NCBI GenBank assembly: GCA_017505405.1
Contig: JAFVPI010000066.1
Coordinates: 1-35,565, forward strand
Source: Mogibacterium sp.
GTDB taxonomy: Bacteria > Bacillota > Clostridia > Peptostreptococcales > Anaerovoracaceae
Reading direction: 5' to 3'
Length of the DNA stretch: 35,565 nucleotides
The first letter of the stretch is position 1. Each line of letters begins with the position of its first letter. The translations under genes were made by a program, and so were the position numbers. The notes below the pieces were generated by a model. The model was not told the origin of the DNA, made no database searches, and worked only from the letters and a program-made list of their open reading frames with translations. Below, in pieces: positions 10,128 through 18,635 of this stretch.

Positions 10128-11582
10128 ATGGCTAAGAAAAAAATACTTTTCGCAGCATTCGAAGCATCACCTTTTATCAAGACCGGCGGCCTCGGAGATG
10201 TATCCGGGGCTTTGCCTGTCCATCTCAAGAACGATGAGTTTGACGCGAGGGTCATTCTGCCGCTTATAAGCTCCATACCTGAAGAGTATAAGAGCAGAAT
10301 GAAATTCGTGACCAGCTATGAGGTGCCGCTCGGATGGAGAAATCAGTACTGCGGACTCTTCACGCTCATGAAAGGCGGAGTAAAATACTACTTCCTTGAC
10401 AACGAGTACTATTTTGACCGCAGACAGGTCTACGGCGAATTCGATGATGCCGAAAGAGTAGCTTTCTTCTCTAAAGCTGTGCTCGAGACGGTCAGGTACA
10501 TAGAAAAGAACTTCAGGCCTGATATCATCCACTGCAACGACTGGCATACCGCGCTGATCCCGGTCTATTTAAAAGAGCTTTATAAAGATGATCCGCTGTT
10601 TGAGCAGATCAGGACTGTGTTCACTATACACAACCTGAAATTCCAGGGTATGTTCAGCAGCTATGTGACCGGCGATGTCTGCGGTCTGGGAGGCACGCCT
10701 GCCGAAGAGGAGATGCGTCACTTCGATACGGTCAACTTCCTCAAAGGCGCTGTCATCTACTCGGATGCAGTCACAACGGTCAGCCCTACCTATGCGGAAG
10801 AAATATGCACAGCCAGATACGGTGAGGGACTCGAGGGCCTTTTCCAGGAGATGCACAGCAAGCTGAGCGGCCTGATAAACGGGATCGACCTCGACAACTA
10901 TGATCCTGAGACCGACAAGGCAATTGCAGTCAACTACAGCGGAAAGACTCTCGGAAAAAAAGTTCAGAACAAGCTGGCTCTTCAGAGAGAGCTCGGACTC
11001 GAAGAGGATCCTGATGTGCCTCTGTTTGCAATGGTCAGCCGCCTTACGACTCAGAAGGGAGCGAACCTTATCGCCGAGCTCATGCCTGAGTTCAGGGAAA
11101 GGAAAATGCAGCTGGCTGTACTCGGAACAGGAGAATATCTGTATGAGCACGCAATAGCCGATTTCGCATATCACAATCAGTCGAGATTTGCCGCGCGCAT
11201 AGCTTTTGATGAAAAGCTCTCAAGAAGATACTATGCCGGAGCCGACGTCTTCCTGATGCCTTCCGACTTTGAGCCTTGCGGCCTTGCACAGATGATATCC
11301 ATGCGTTACGGAACGCTTCCGCTGGTAAGAGAGACAGGCGGACTCAAGGACACTGTAAAAGGATACTGGGATTACGGAAATACAGCTAACGGATTCTCAT
11401 TCAAGGATTTCGACGCAAACGGCCTGCGCAGTGCAGTCGATCTGGCCATCGGTCTCTGGTACGACCAGAAGGATACATGGCAGGAACTCCAGCAAAATGC
11501 TGTAAGGACGCATTTCGGATGGGAGGAATCTGCTGAGAAATACCGCAAGCTATATGACAAACTATTGAAACAGAAAATATGA
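10128..11582 (+). CDS. glgA: Glycogen synthase (ADP-glucose type)
   Basis: GlgA is a GT5 glycosyltransferase that extends alpha-1,4 glucan chains from ADP-glucose. The 484-residue protein has the N-terminal KTGGLGDVSGALP motif with Lys18, the HNLKFQGMF block near residue 170, and the C-terminal PSDFEPCGLAQMISMRYG block near residue 380 with TGGL after it, all expected of bacterial glycogen synthases. Its TGA stop overlaps the next ATG (ATGA at 11579-11582), pointing to translational coupling with the downstream glucanotransferase fusion. The upstream ribosome site (AACGGGGTG) is weaker than that of its neighbours. Confidence 0.96.
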   Translation: MAKKKILFAAFEASPFIKTGGLGDVSGALPVHLKNDEFDARVILPLISSIPEEYKSRMKFVTSYEVPLGWRNQYCGLFTLMKGGVKYYFLDNEYYFDRRQVYGEFDDAERVAFFSKAVLETVRYIEKNFRPDIIHCNDWHTALIPVYLKELYKDDPLFEQIRTVFTIHNLKFQGMFSSYVTGDVCGLGGTPAEEEMRHFDTVNFLKGAVIYSDAVTTVSPTYAEEICTARYGEGLEGLFQEMHSKLSGLINGIDLDNYDPETDKAIAVNYSGKTLGKKVQNKLALQRELGLEEDPDVPLFAMVSRLTTQKGANLIAELMPEFRERKMQLAVLGTGEYLYEHAIADFAYHNQSRFAARIAFDEKLSRRYYAGADVFLMPSDFEPCGLAQMISMRYGTLPLVRETGGLKDTVKGYWDYGNTANGFSFKDFDANGLRSAVDLAIGLWYDQKDTWQELQQNAVRTHFGWEESAEKYRKLYDKLLKQKI

Positions 11583-14500
11583 AAATAATACACGATTCAA
11601 GAAAACCAGAATACAGAGAGCCCTTCGGAGCGGCGCAAACCGGGACGAAGGTCTCTCTTGCTATTGAAATAAGCGATCCTGCTCCCGAAGCTGTCAGGCT
11701 GATGCTGTGGCATGGAGACGATCCGGAGATCCACTATCTGGACATGAAGGAAGAGGGAGAAGGAAGATATGCAGCGTCATTTTCGCTGCCTGATGAAGGC
11801 TGCCTGGTCTGGTATGCATTCGAAATTGAGACAGAACGCGAGGACAGCAGGGCGGTCTTTTACTATGGAAACAATGCTGAAGATCTCGGCGGAGAGGGCA
11901 GGAAGTATGTGGACGATCCTCACCGCTATCAGATAACGGTGTACAAGGCAGCTGAAGTGCCTGAATGGTACAGGAACGGAATAGTTTATCAGATATTCCC
12001 GGACAGGTTTTTCCGTGACGGGGGATGGCATGAGAGGACCGAAGCTGCAAATAAAAGGGTCAATGACAGGCGCAGCGACATGAAGCGGATCATTCAGGAG
12101 GACTGGACAAGAGCTGCTTTCTACGTGCGCGATGAGACCGGCAAAGTTGTCGAATGGCCTATGATGGGCGGAAGCCTTAAGGGAATAGAAGAGAAGCTGG
12201 ACTATCTGAGATCGCTCGGTGTCACATGCATTTACCTGAACCCTGTGTTTGAAGCATCCTCAAATCACCGCTATGATACCGGAGACTACATGCACATAGA
12301 CGGAGCGCTGGGAACTGACGCTGACTTTGAAGAACTGGCAGCTGCAGCAAAGGAAAAAGGCATGCGCATCATACTTGACGGCGTATTCAGCCATACCGGA
12401 GCTGACAGCATCTACTTCGACAAAGCGGGCAATTACTCAGAGATGCGCCCGGATGAAGAGAACGCTGCCGGAGCATGGGGCAATGAGGATTCGCCTTACA
12501 GAAAATGGTTCAAGTTCGATAAAAACGAGCGCTACGGATACCACAGCTGGTGGGGAGTTGAAGACCTGCCTGAAGTGGATGAAAACGACCCTGACTACAG
12601 GAATTTCATACTCGGAGAGGACGGCGTCGTTGCCCACTGGATGAAGAAAGGCGCTTCAGGATGGAGACTGGATGTAGCTGATGAACTTCCGGATTCCTTC
12701 ATAGCTGAGACCCGCGCAAGGATAAAGGCGACTGACCCGGACGGACTTCTTCTCGGCGAGGTATGGGAGGATGCCAGCAACAAAATAAGTTATGGCGAGC
12801 GCCGGATGTACTTCATGGGTGATGAGCTCGACTCCACGATGCATTACCCGCTGAGAGACATTTTGCTCGACTACATAAACTACACCATAGGCGCATCAGG
12901 AGCTGCTGAAAGATTCATGAACATTGCGGAGAACTATCCTCCGGAGAATTTATATGCAACTCTCAACCTTCTGGGAAGCCACGACAGGGCACGCATCATG
13001 ACAATGATGGCTGCTGAAGAGGACTACAGCTCGGCAACAAAAAAGGTCAAGCTGCTTTCGACCCTGCAGTACTGTCTTCCGGGAGTCCCGTGCATATATT
13101 ATGGTGATGAAGCAGGCCTGATGGGCGGCACCGACCCGGCTAACAGGAGCGGTTTTCCATGGGGCTTTGAAAACCTTGACCTCGGATACCATTACAGGAT
13201 GCTCGGTCTTATGTATGATGAGCACCCGGTACTGAAGGACGGCGGTTTCGAGTTCCTCTCGGGCAGATACGGAATAGACGAAGACGTACTCGCCTTCACC
13301 CGCACGGGAAGGGATATCGCCGGCACGGAAGAGACTATGCTCGTGATCGCAAACAGGAGATACAGGCCGGCTGAAGTGGATCTGAGCGGAATTGAAGGCC
13401 TCAGAGGCAAATACGCGCTGGAGCTCCTGACTTCGGAAGAGCTGCCTCTCGACGGAGACGGAAGCCTTGGTGTCATTAAGATGGACAGTCTCTCCGCAAT
13501 GGTGATCAGTCTCAGAGCGGAGAAACCTGAGGCAGAAGACCTTGGCAGAAGCGCAGGCGTGATCTGCCACATAAGCTCGCTGCCTGAAGGAAAGCTCGGA
13601 AAAGGCGCAAAAGAATTTGTGGATAAGATCGCCTCTGCGGGATTCACCGTATGGCAGGTGCTTCCGGTCAATCCGGCAGGAGTGGGAAATTCTCCTTACA
13701 GCAGCTATGCCGCATTCGCGGGAGATCCTGCATTCATTGATTACAGTGAACTACCGGATACCGAAGGTTATTACGACTTCATTAAGAGCAACGATTACTG
13801 GCTGCACGATTATATCGCGTTCAATCTGATCAAGGAGATGCACGACGGCAAACCGTGGTATAAATGGCCGGAGAAATACAAAAATGCGGATTCGCTTGAA
13901 TTTATCAGTACGCTTACTGATGAGCAGAGAACGAAGGCAAGCAAGCTTGTGGGCGAGCAGTACTGCTTCTTCTCACAGTGGAACGATCTCAAGGCTTACG
14001 CGAACTCAAAGGGCGTGCGTCTTATGGGAGACCTGCCGATGTACATGGCAGCGGATTCTGCCGATGTCTGGGCAAACAAGCATTTTTTCAGGATGAATGA
14101 TACAGGCACACAAAGCGTGCACGCAGGAGTACCGCCTGATGCGTTCAGCAAAATAGGTCAGGACTGGGGAAACCCTTTGTATGACTGGGATGTGATGAAA
14201 GACGATGGCTACTTCTGGTGGCTCAGACGCATACGTCAGTGTGCGGAACGCTTTGACATACTCAGGATAGATCATTTCAGAGGTCTGTCTGAATACTATG
14301 CTATACCGGAGGGCGGAGACCCTAAGGACGGCTGCTGGCAGCACAGCGCCGGACTCAGATTCATTGCCGACCTCCTGGGCATGCTCAGAGCAGAGAACTT
14401 TGGAATGAAGATACTCGTTGAAGATCTCGGACACCTTGATGCCGGAGTCATGAACCTCCTGAAGCTCAGCGGACTGCCGGGAATGGATATCTGGCAGTTT

Positions 14501-14938
14501 TCTGCTGACCACATGAAGGCGATGTGTGAGAAAGAACCTGAGAAAGCTGAACACAGGGCATTCTATACAGGCACACATGACAATAATACTCTCATAGGAT
14601 TCCTGAAAGAGAGAGCTGCAAAAGGGCAGTACGAAGACTGGGAGAATCCGGAAAACAGCAGCACTGAGATGGGAAGCACCGTTGAAGCTCTTGCTGTCAT
14701 CCGGAAGATATATGAAAGTCCGGCAGTGCTGGCCATGCTGCAGATCCAGGATGTGCTCATGCTCGGTGAAGATGCGAGAATGAACGTGCCGGGAGTACCT
14801 GAAGGCAACTGGAAATGGAAGATGCCGGGTAAAACAGTTGAGGAAGCATTCTCTGAAGCAGATTCACGCCTTAAGTGGTTCAGTTCTCTCGCTGAGAGGA
14901 CAGGCCGCAAAAATAGTGAGAACGGAGAGACGAAATGA
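11579..14938 (+). CDS. GH13 alpha-glycosidase fused to GH77 4-alpha-glucanotransferase
   Basis: This 1119-residue cytoplasmic enzyme carries two complete catalytic modules. Residues 1-125 look like an N-terminal beta domain of the CBM34/neopullulanase type. Residues about 128-640 form a GH13 amylase-like barrel starting at WYRNGIVYQIFPDRF, with Asp365 (GWRLDVA), Glu394 (LLGEVWED) and Asp469 (GSHDRAR) as the catalytic triad. Residues about 656-1119 form a GH77 amylomaltase (MalQ-type) module with Asp898 (LRIDHFRG), Glu948 (LVEDLGH) and Asp1001 (GTHDNNT). No signal peptide is seen, so it acts on internal glucan or maltodextrin. It overlaps glgA and the next gene by ATGA, so all three are coupled. 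The GH13 part probably trims and the GH77 part disproportionates maltodextrins; exact specificity cannot be read from sequence. Confidence 0.92.
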   Translation: MKIIHDSRKPEYREPFGAAQTGTKVSLAIEISDPAPEAVRLMLWHGDDPEIHYLDMKEEGEGRYAASFSLPDEGCLVWYAFEIETEREDSRAVFYYGNNAEDLGGEGRKYVDDPHRYQITVYKAAEVPEWYRNGIVYQIFPDRFFRDGGWHERTEAANKRVNDRRSDMKRIIQEDWTRAAFYVRDETGKVVEWPMMGGSLKGIEEKLDYLRSLGVTCIYLNPVFEASSNHRYDTGDYMHIDGALGTDADFEELAAAAKEKGMRIILDGVFSHTGADSIYFDKAGNYSEMRPDEENAAGAWGNEDSPYRKWFKFDKNERYGYHSWWGVEDLPEVDENDPDYRNFILGEDGVVAHWMKKGASGWRLDVADELPDSFIAETRARIKATDPDGLLLGEVWEDASNKISYGERRMYFMGDELDSTMHYPLRDILLDYINYTIGASGAAERFMNIAENYPPENLYATLNLLGSHDRARIMTMMAAEEDYSSATKKVKLLSTLQYCLPGVPCIYYGDEAGLMGGTDPANRSGFPWGFENLDLGYHYRMLGLMYDEHPVLKDGGFEFLSGRYGIDEDVLAFTRTGRDIAGTEETMLVIANRRYRPAEVDLSGIEGLRGKYALELLTSEELPLDGDGSLGVIKMDSLSAMVISLRAEKPEAEDLGRSAGVICHISSLPEGKLGKGAKEFVDKIASAGFTVWQVLPVNPAGVGNSPYSSYAAFAGDPAFIDYSELPDTEGYYDFIKSNDYWLHDYIAFNLIKEMHDGKPWYKWPEKYKNADSLEFISTLTDEQRTKASKLVGEQYCFFSQWNDLKAYANSKGVRLMGDLPMYMAADSADVWANKHFFRMNDTGTQSVHAGVPPDAFSKIGQDWGNPLYDWDVMKDDGYFWWLRRIRQCAERFDILRIDHFRGLSEYYAIPEGGDPKDGCWQHSAGLRFIADLLGMLRAENFGMKILVEDLGHLDAGVMNLLKLSGLPGMDIWQFSADHMKAMCEKEPEKAEHRAFYTGTHDNNTLIGFLKERAAKGQYEDWENPENSSTEMGSTVEALAVIRKIYESPAVLAMLQIQDVLMLGEDARMNVPGVPEGNWKWKMPGKTVEEAFSEADSRLKWFSSLAERTGRKNSENGETK

Positions 14939-16179
14939 TCCGGAACATTGTTTTTGACATCGGAAATGTACTCATCGGCTTTGATGCGATGGACTATCTC
15001 GTATCGCTTTTCGGCAGGGAGAAGGCCATACGCATAGCAGAAGCCGTATTCGGAAGCGGATACTGGCAGGAACTCGACATAGCAAGGCTCAGCGAAGAGG
15101 AGATACTTGAGCTGTTCTACAGTGGTGCACCTGATCTCCGTGCTGAGATAAAAGAGTCATTCGACCGCATAGGTGAGTGCGTCAGGAAGCTGGACTGGCC
15201 GGTACCGCTGGTGGATTCTTTGAAAGAAAAGGGATACAGAGTGTATTTCCTCTCAAATATGTCTGAGCACGTGAAGGCTTCAAATACCGCTGCGTTTGAC
15301 TTTGTCTCACACATGGACGGGGGAATATGGTCGTGTGATGTGCATGAAATAAAACCGGATGCAGGGATATACGGAAAACTGTTTGAGAAATACGGACTTG
15401 TCCCTGAAGAATGCCTCTTCATCGATGATCATAAAGAAAACATTGATGTCGGGAAGAAACTCGGCATGAAGGGGATCGTTTTCAGGGATCATGATCAACT
15501 CATGGCAGATCTGGACAAGGCTCTTACAAAAGACGCCTCTCACGATATGATCACAGTGCTCTGCTACGGCGATTCCAATACATACGGATATGACCCGCAA
15601 ACCTGTGGAAGATACCCGTATGACAAGCGCTGGACTACGCTGCTCGGAGAGATGCTGGGAAACAGATATGAGGTGATCTCAGAGGGCCTCAACGGCAGGA
15701 CGACCGCCTATGACAGACCCGGGGCAGCGTGGAAGAACGGTATGAGCTGCTTTACGGCGTGTCTGGGCACACATAAGCCCGTGGACTTCGTTATCATAAT
15801 GCTGGGCACCAACGACTGCGATAAAGAACTCGGGCTTTCGGCCGGAGACATAGCAGACGGCATGGAGAAACTCGTAAGTATTGTTGAGGAAGAGGCTCCT
15901 GTACTGCAGGGCTACGTTCCGGAGATAATCGTTGCCGCGCCTGCAGCTATACAGGGAGACATAGCAAAATCACCGTTTGCAGACAAGCTTACTGCCGGAT
16001 CAGTGCAGAAGTCACTGGATATAGGTCCGCTTTACAGGGAAATAGCAGAGCGGCACGGCGTGAAGTTTGCCGATGCAACAAAAGGTATAGAAGTCGCACC
16101 CGATTGTGAGCATCTGACTGAAGAAGGTCACAGACAGATCGCCGGTCTGTTTTGTGAGACGATAAAAGCCGGCTTGTGA
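14935..16179 (+). CDS. HAD-family phosphatase fused to SGNH/GDSL hydrolase
   Basis: This 414-residue two-domain protein has an N-terminal HAD phosphatase (residues 1-200) and a C-terminal SGNH hydrolase (about 207-414). HAD motifs are FDIGNVL (Asp8 nucleophile, with Gly in place of the usual second-Asp neighbour spacing DxGNV), FLSNMSE (motif II), a lysine in HEIKPDAGIY (motif III) and LFIDDHKENI (motif IV). The layout resembles E. coli YihX, an alpha-glucose-1-phosphatase, which would suit a glycogen operon; that is inference. The hydrolase part has block I GDSNTYGYD (Ser214), block III MLGTNDCD and block V DCEHLTEEGH (Asp390, His393), closest to the arylesterase-like group. Its start overlaps the stop of the upstream gene (ATGA), and a terminator follows 28 bases after the stop. 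Confidence 0.88.
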   Translation: MIRNIVFDIGNVLIGFDAMDYLVSLFGREKAIRIAEAVFGSGYWQELDIARLSEEEILELFYSGAPDLRAEIKESFDRIGECVRKLDWPVPLVDSLKEKGYRVYFLSNMSEHVKASNTAAFDFVSHMDGGIWSCDVHEIKPDAGIYGKLFEKYGLVPEECLFIDDHKENIDVGKKLGMKGIVFRDHDQLMADLDKALTKDASHDMITVLCYGDSNTYGYDPQTCGRYPYDKRWTTLLGEMLGNRYEVISEGLNGRTTAYDRPGAAWKNGMSCFTACLGTHKPVDFVIIMLGTNDCDKELGLSAGDIADGMEKLVSIVEEEAPVLQGYVPEIIVAAPAAIQGDIAKSPFADKLTAGSVQKSLDIGPLYREIAERHGVKFADATKGIEVAPDCEHLTEEGHRQIAGLFCETIKAGL

Positions 16180-16207
16180 CAGACAGCGCTTTTTATGAAA
16201 AGATATT

Positions 16208-16236
16208 AAAAAGAGCACTAAAAGTGCTCTTTTTTT
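16208..16236 (+). terminator. Intrinsic terminator after the glycogen operon
   Basis: AGAGCACT (16212-16219) pairs with AGTGCTCT (16223-16230) around a 3-base loop. The stem extends through A:T pairs and is followed by a run of T residues. It is the first convincing terminator seen on this strand from the window start. Confidence 0.9.
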
Positions 16237-16255
16237 ACTAAATGTGATGAATATG

Positions 16256-16293
16256 TGATAAAATACGCTAGTGTCATATACTATGAGACACTA
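16256..16293 (+). promoter_or_regulatory. Putative opp promoter with operator-like inverted repeat
   Basis: An extended -10-like TGATAAAAT (16256-16264) and a second possible -10 TATACT (16277-16282) lie in the gap before oppB. TAGTGTC (16269-16275) and GACACTA (16287-16293) form a 7-bp inverted repeat with an 11-base spacer that straddles the second -10. This is the layout expected of a repressor site. No good -35 hexamer is visible, so the promoter assignment is weak. The repeat itself is read directly. Confidence 0.4.
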
Positions 16294-16317
16294 TAACACG
16301 AGAAAGGACGTGATAAT

Positions 16318-17259
16318 TTGCTTATTTACATAGCTAAGCGACTGGCAGCAGCAGTAGCAACTCTGCTCCTTATCATGACGATCACTTTCTTCCTGATGAA
16401 CACCATTCCTGGAAGCCCGTTCCTGACAGAGAAGTCCACCCCTCAGCAGATAGAACTGGCGAACCAGAAATATGGTCTCGACAAACCTCTCATAGTTCAG
16501 CTTAAGAACTATCTGGTTAACTATTGCAAGGGAGATCTGGGTGTTTCCCTTAAGATGCAGGAAGGAACCCCTGTTAAAGACATCCTCTTCAGACAGGGCA
16601 AATTCGGATTATCCATGAGACTGGGCCTGCTCGCCGTTCTTGTCGCAGTTGTCCTGGGCATACCGCTTGGGTGCCTGGCGGCATATAAACGAGGCACCTG
16701 GGTGGACGGATTGTTAAGGGTGCTTACTACTGTCGGAGTAGCTATCCCGACATTTGTACTTGCCGCGACACTGCTGATCTATTTAGGAGTCAAGGCGCAG
16801 CTTCTGCCTGTACTTTCGGGGAGTCTGACAAACTGGAAGGCTTATATCATGCCGGTAATATCACTTTCGTTCTATGACGTCTGCTATATTGCCAAACTGA
16901 CAAGAACTTCCATGCTCGATGCGATCAATCAGGACTATATCCGTACCGCAAGGGCAAAGGGTGTCAGGAACAAGTGGATAGTACTCAAGCATGCTCTCAG
17001 GAATTCGCTGATCCCTGTAGTCACATTCCTCGGACCGCTGATCGCATTCATAATCACCGGCTCGTTCGTTGTAGAGACTACATTCTCGATCCCGGGACTC
17101 GGCAAATACTTTGTAGAGAGCGTCATCAACCGTGACTACACCGTGATCATGGCGACCACCTTCGTAGTATCCATACTGGTAATCGGAATGAACCTTGTTG
17201 TGGATATCGTATATAAGGTGATCGATCCTAGGATCACGCTCAGCTCAACAGACGAATAA
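16318..17259 (+). CDS. oppB: Oligopeptide ABC transporter permease OppB
   Basis: This inner-membrane permease of 313 residues forms half of the channel of an oligopeptide importer. It opens with the family-typical IAKRLAAAVATLLLIMTITFFLMNTIPGSPF, here split by me into its first membrane helix and PGSP turn. The cytoplasmic EAA loop that docks on the ATPases is YIRTARAKGVRNKWIVLKHA near residue 205. About six membrane segments are seen. The start is a TTG at 16318, chosen because AAAGGACG lies 7 bases before it and no ATG is placed at the conserved N-terminus. It is the first gene of oppBCDF-A and is followed by oppC after 9 bases. Confidence 0.93.
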   Translation: MLIYIAKRLAAAVATLLLIMTITFFLMNTIPGSPFLTEKSTPQQIELANQKYGLDKPLIVQLKNYLVNYCKGDLGVSLKMQEGTPVKDILFRQGKFGLSMRLGLLAVLVAVVLGIPLGCLAAYKRGTWVDGLLRVLTTVGVAIPTFVLAATLLIYLGVKAQLLPVLSGSLTNWKAYIMPVISLSFYDVCYIAKLTRTSMLDAINQDYIRTARAKGVRNKWIVLKHALRNSLIPVVTFLGPLIAFIITGSFVVETTFSIPGLGKYFVESVINRDYTVIMATTFVVSILVIGMNLVVDIVYKVIDPRITLSSTDE

Positions 17260-17268
17260 GGAGGAATC

Positions 17269-18624
17269 ATGAAACAGGCATTCAAAGAATTCAGCCCGTT
17301 CCAGGTCGATCCTGATAAAGTCTGGGCTGACTACGACATCAGCGCCTCCGACTTTGAGCCGGCAACGGAATCAGAGAAGGAGAACATGGTAGAAATAAGA
17401 AAGAGCGTCTCCTACTGGAGAGATGCGGCCAGAAGATTCAAAAATAATACCGTTTCCATGGTAGCTCTCGGGATCTTCATAATTGTGCTGCTCTTCGCAT
17501 TCCTGGGACCATCGCTTATTCCTTACGACTACGCAAATCAATACAGAAGTTCGCAGAAGCTTGGTCCGTTTGAGTATTCCGATCAGGAAGCCAAGATCAA
17601 GAGTATAGAAGATAAGGTGGACTGCATGTTTGCAACTGCACTCCAGCCTGGCTCATCCACGGGACTCGATCCCGGTGATTACTACTTTAAATTTAAAGGA
17701 AATACCTACTGCTTCAATCTGGACAAGAAGCTGTCGGATTCCGTGATCATACTCAAGGATGGCGAGCTTTCAACAGTAAGAGAAGTTCACATCATGAACG
17801 GCGAGATAAAGAGATCGACACCTCTCGCATTCACGAGCGAGGTCACCGATGGTGCAAAGGAGCTCAAAACCGCGAAAAAGGTGTTCCCTCACATGGTGGG
17901 TACAGACTCCCAGGGCCGTGACCTGCTGGCAAGGACCATGTACGGAGCGAGAGTATCCATCATCATCGGCATCGTAGCTGCACTCATCGTTCTGGTGATC
18001 GGTTCCATCTACGGAGCGATCTCCGGACTCTGCGGAGGCGTCGTCGACTTCGTAATGATGAGAATAGTAGAGCTCATTTATTCCGTACCTGAGATACTGC
18101 TCGTGCTGCTGCTTCAGGTAGTTCTGAAGGATCCTCTTCAGAAATGGTTTGACGCATCCAATTCGTGGTTCGCAAACGCGCTGTCCACGCTTGGCGCCGG
18201 TATCGTAAGCATCTTTATAACATTCGCACTTCTCTACTGGGTAACCATGTCGCGTATCGTACGCGGACAGGTACTCATGCTGAAGAAGCAGGAATACGTT
18301 ACCGCGGCTACAGCTCTCGGTGCCTCGAACGGCAGAATAATAAGAAGGCATCTGCTGCCTAACTGTGTAGGCCAGCTCGTTATCACGACCTGCCTGCAGA
18401 TCCCGTCAGCCATCTTCCTCGAATCATTCCTGTCCTTCCTCGGACTCGGAGTTTCGGCACCGATGGCTTCACTCGGATCGCTCTGTTCGGACGCACTCGG
18501 AACGATAACCATCTTCCCGTACAGGTTGCTGTTCCCGGGCGCGATCCTTACAATAATAGTTCTTACCCTGAACCTGGTCGGCGACGGACTGAGAGACGCT
18601 CTCGACCCGCGTCTTAAGAAGTAG
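17269..18624 (+). CDS. oppC: Oligopeptide ABC transporter permease OppC with large extracytoplasmic insert
   Basis: This is the second channel subunit of the peptide importer. At 451 residues it is about 150 longer than a usual OppC. Two parts explain the extra length: an acidic 45-residue N-terminal tail before RRFKNNTVSMVALGIF (first membrane helix) and a polar insert of roughly 115 residues (about 93-208) between LIPYDYANQY and the conserved MVGTDSQGRDLLARTMYGAR. The remainder is standard, with an EAA loop YVTAATALGASNGRIIRRH near residue 345 and a closing GDGLRDALDPRLKK. The insert would face outside, next to the substrate-binding lipoprotein. GGAGG lies 5 bases before the ATG. Confidence 0.93.
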   Translation: MKQAFKEFSPFQVDPDKVWADYDISASDFEPATESEKENMVEIRKSVSYWRDAARRFKNNTVSMVALGIFIIVLLFAFLGPSLIPYDYANQYRSSQKLGPFEYSDQEAKIKSIEDKVDCMFATALQPGSSTGLDPGDYYFKFKGNTYCFNLDKKLSDSVIILKDGELSTVREVHIMNGEIKRSTPLAFTSEVTDGAKELKTAKKVFPHMVGTDSQGRDLLARTMYGARVSIIIGIVAALIVLVIGSIYGAISGLCGGVVDFVMMRIVELIYSVPEILLVLLLQVVLKDPLQKWFDASNSWFANALSTLGAGIVSIFITFALLYWVTMSRIVRGQVLMLKKQEYVTAATALGASNGRIIRRHLLPNCVGQLVITTCLQIPSAIFLESFLSFLGLGVSAPMASLGSLCSDALGTITIFPYRLLFPGAILTIIVLTLNLVGDGLRDALDPRLKK

Positions 18625-18635
18625 GAGGTGGAACG

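Noticed and set aside
14935-15540. Two separate genes (HAD and SGNH hydrolase) rather than a fusion
   Set aside because: The frame runs through without a stop and the linker (KDASHDMITVLCYGDS) contains a methionine but no ribosome site ahead of it, so a fusion is the simpler reading, although a sequencing artefact cannot be excluded.
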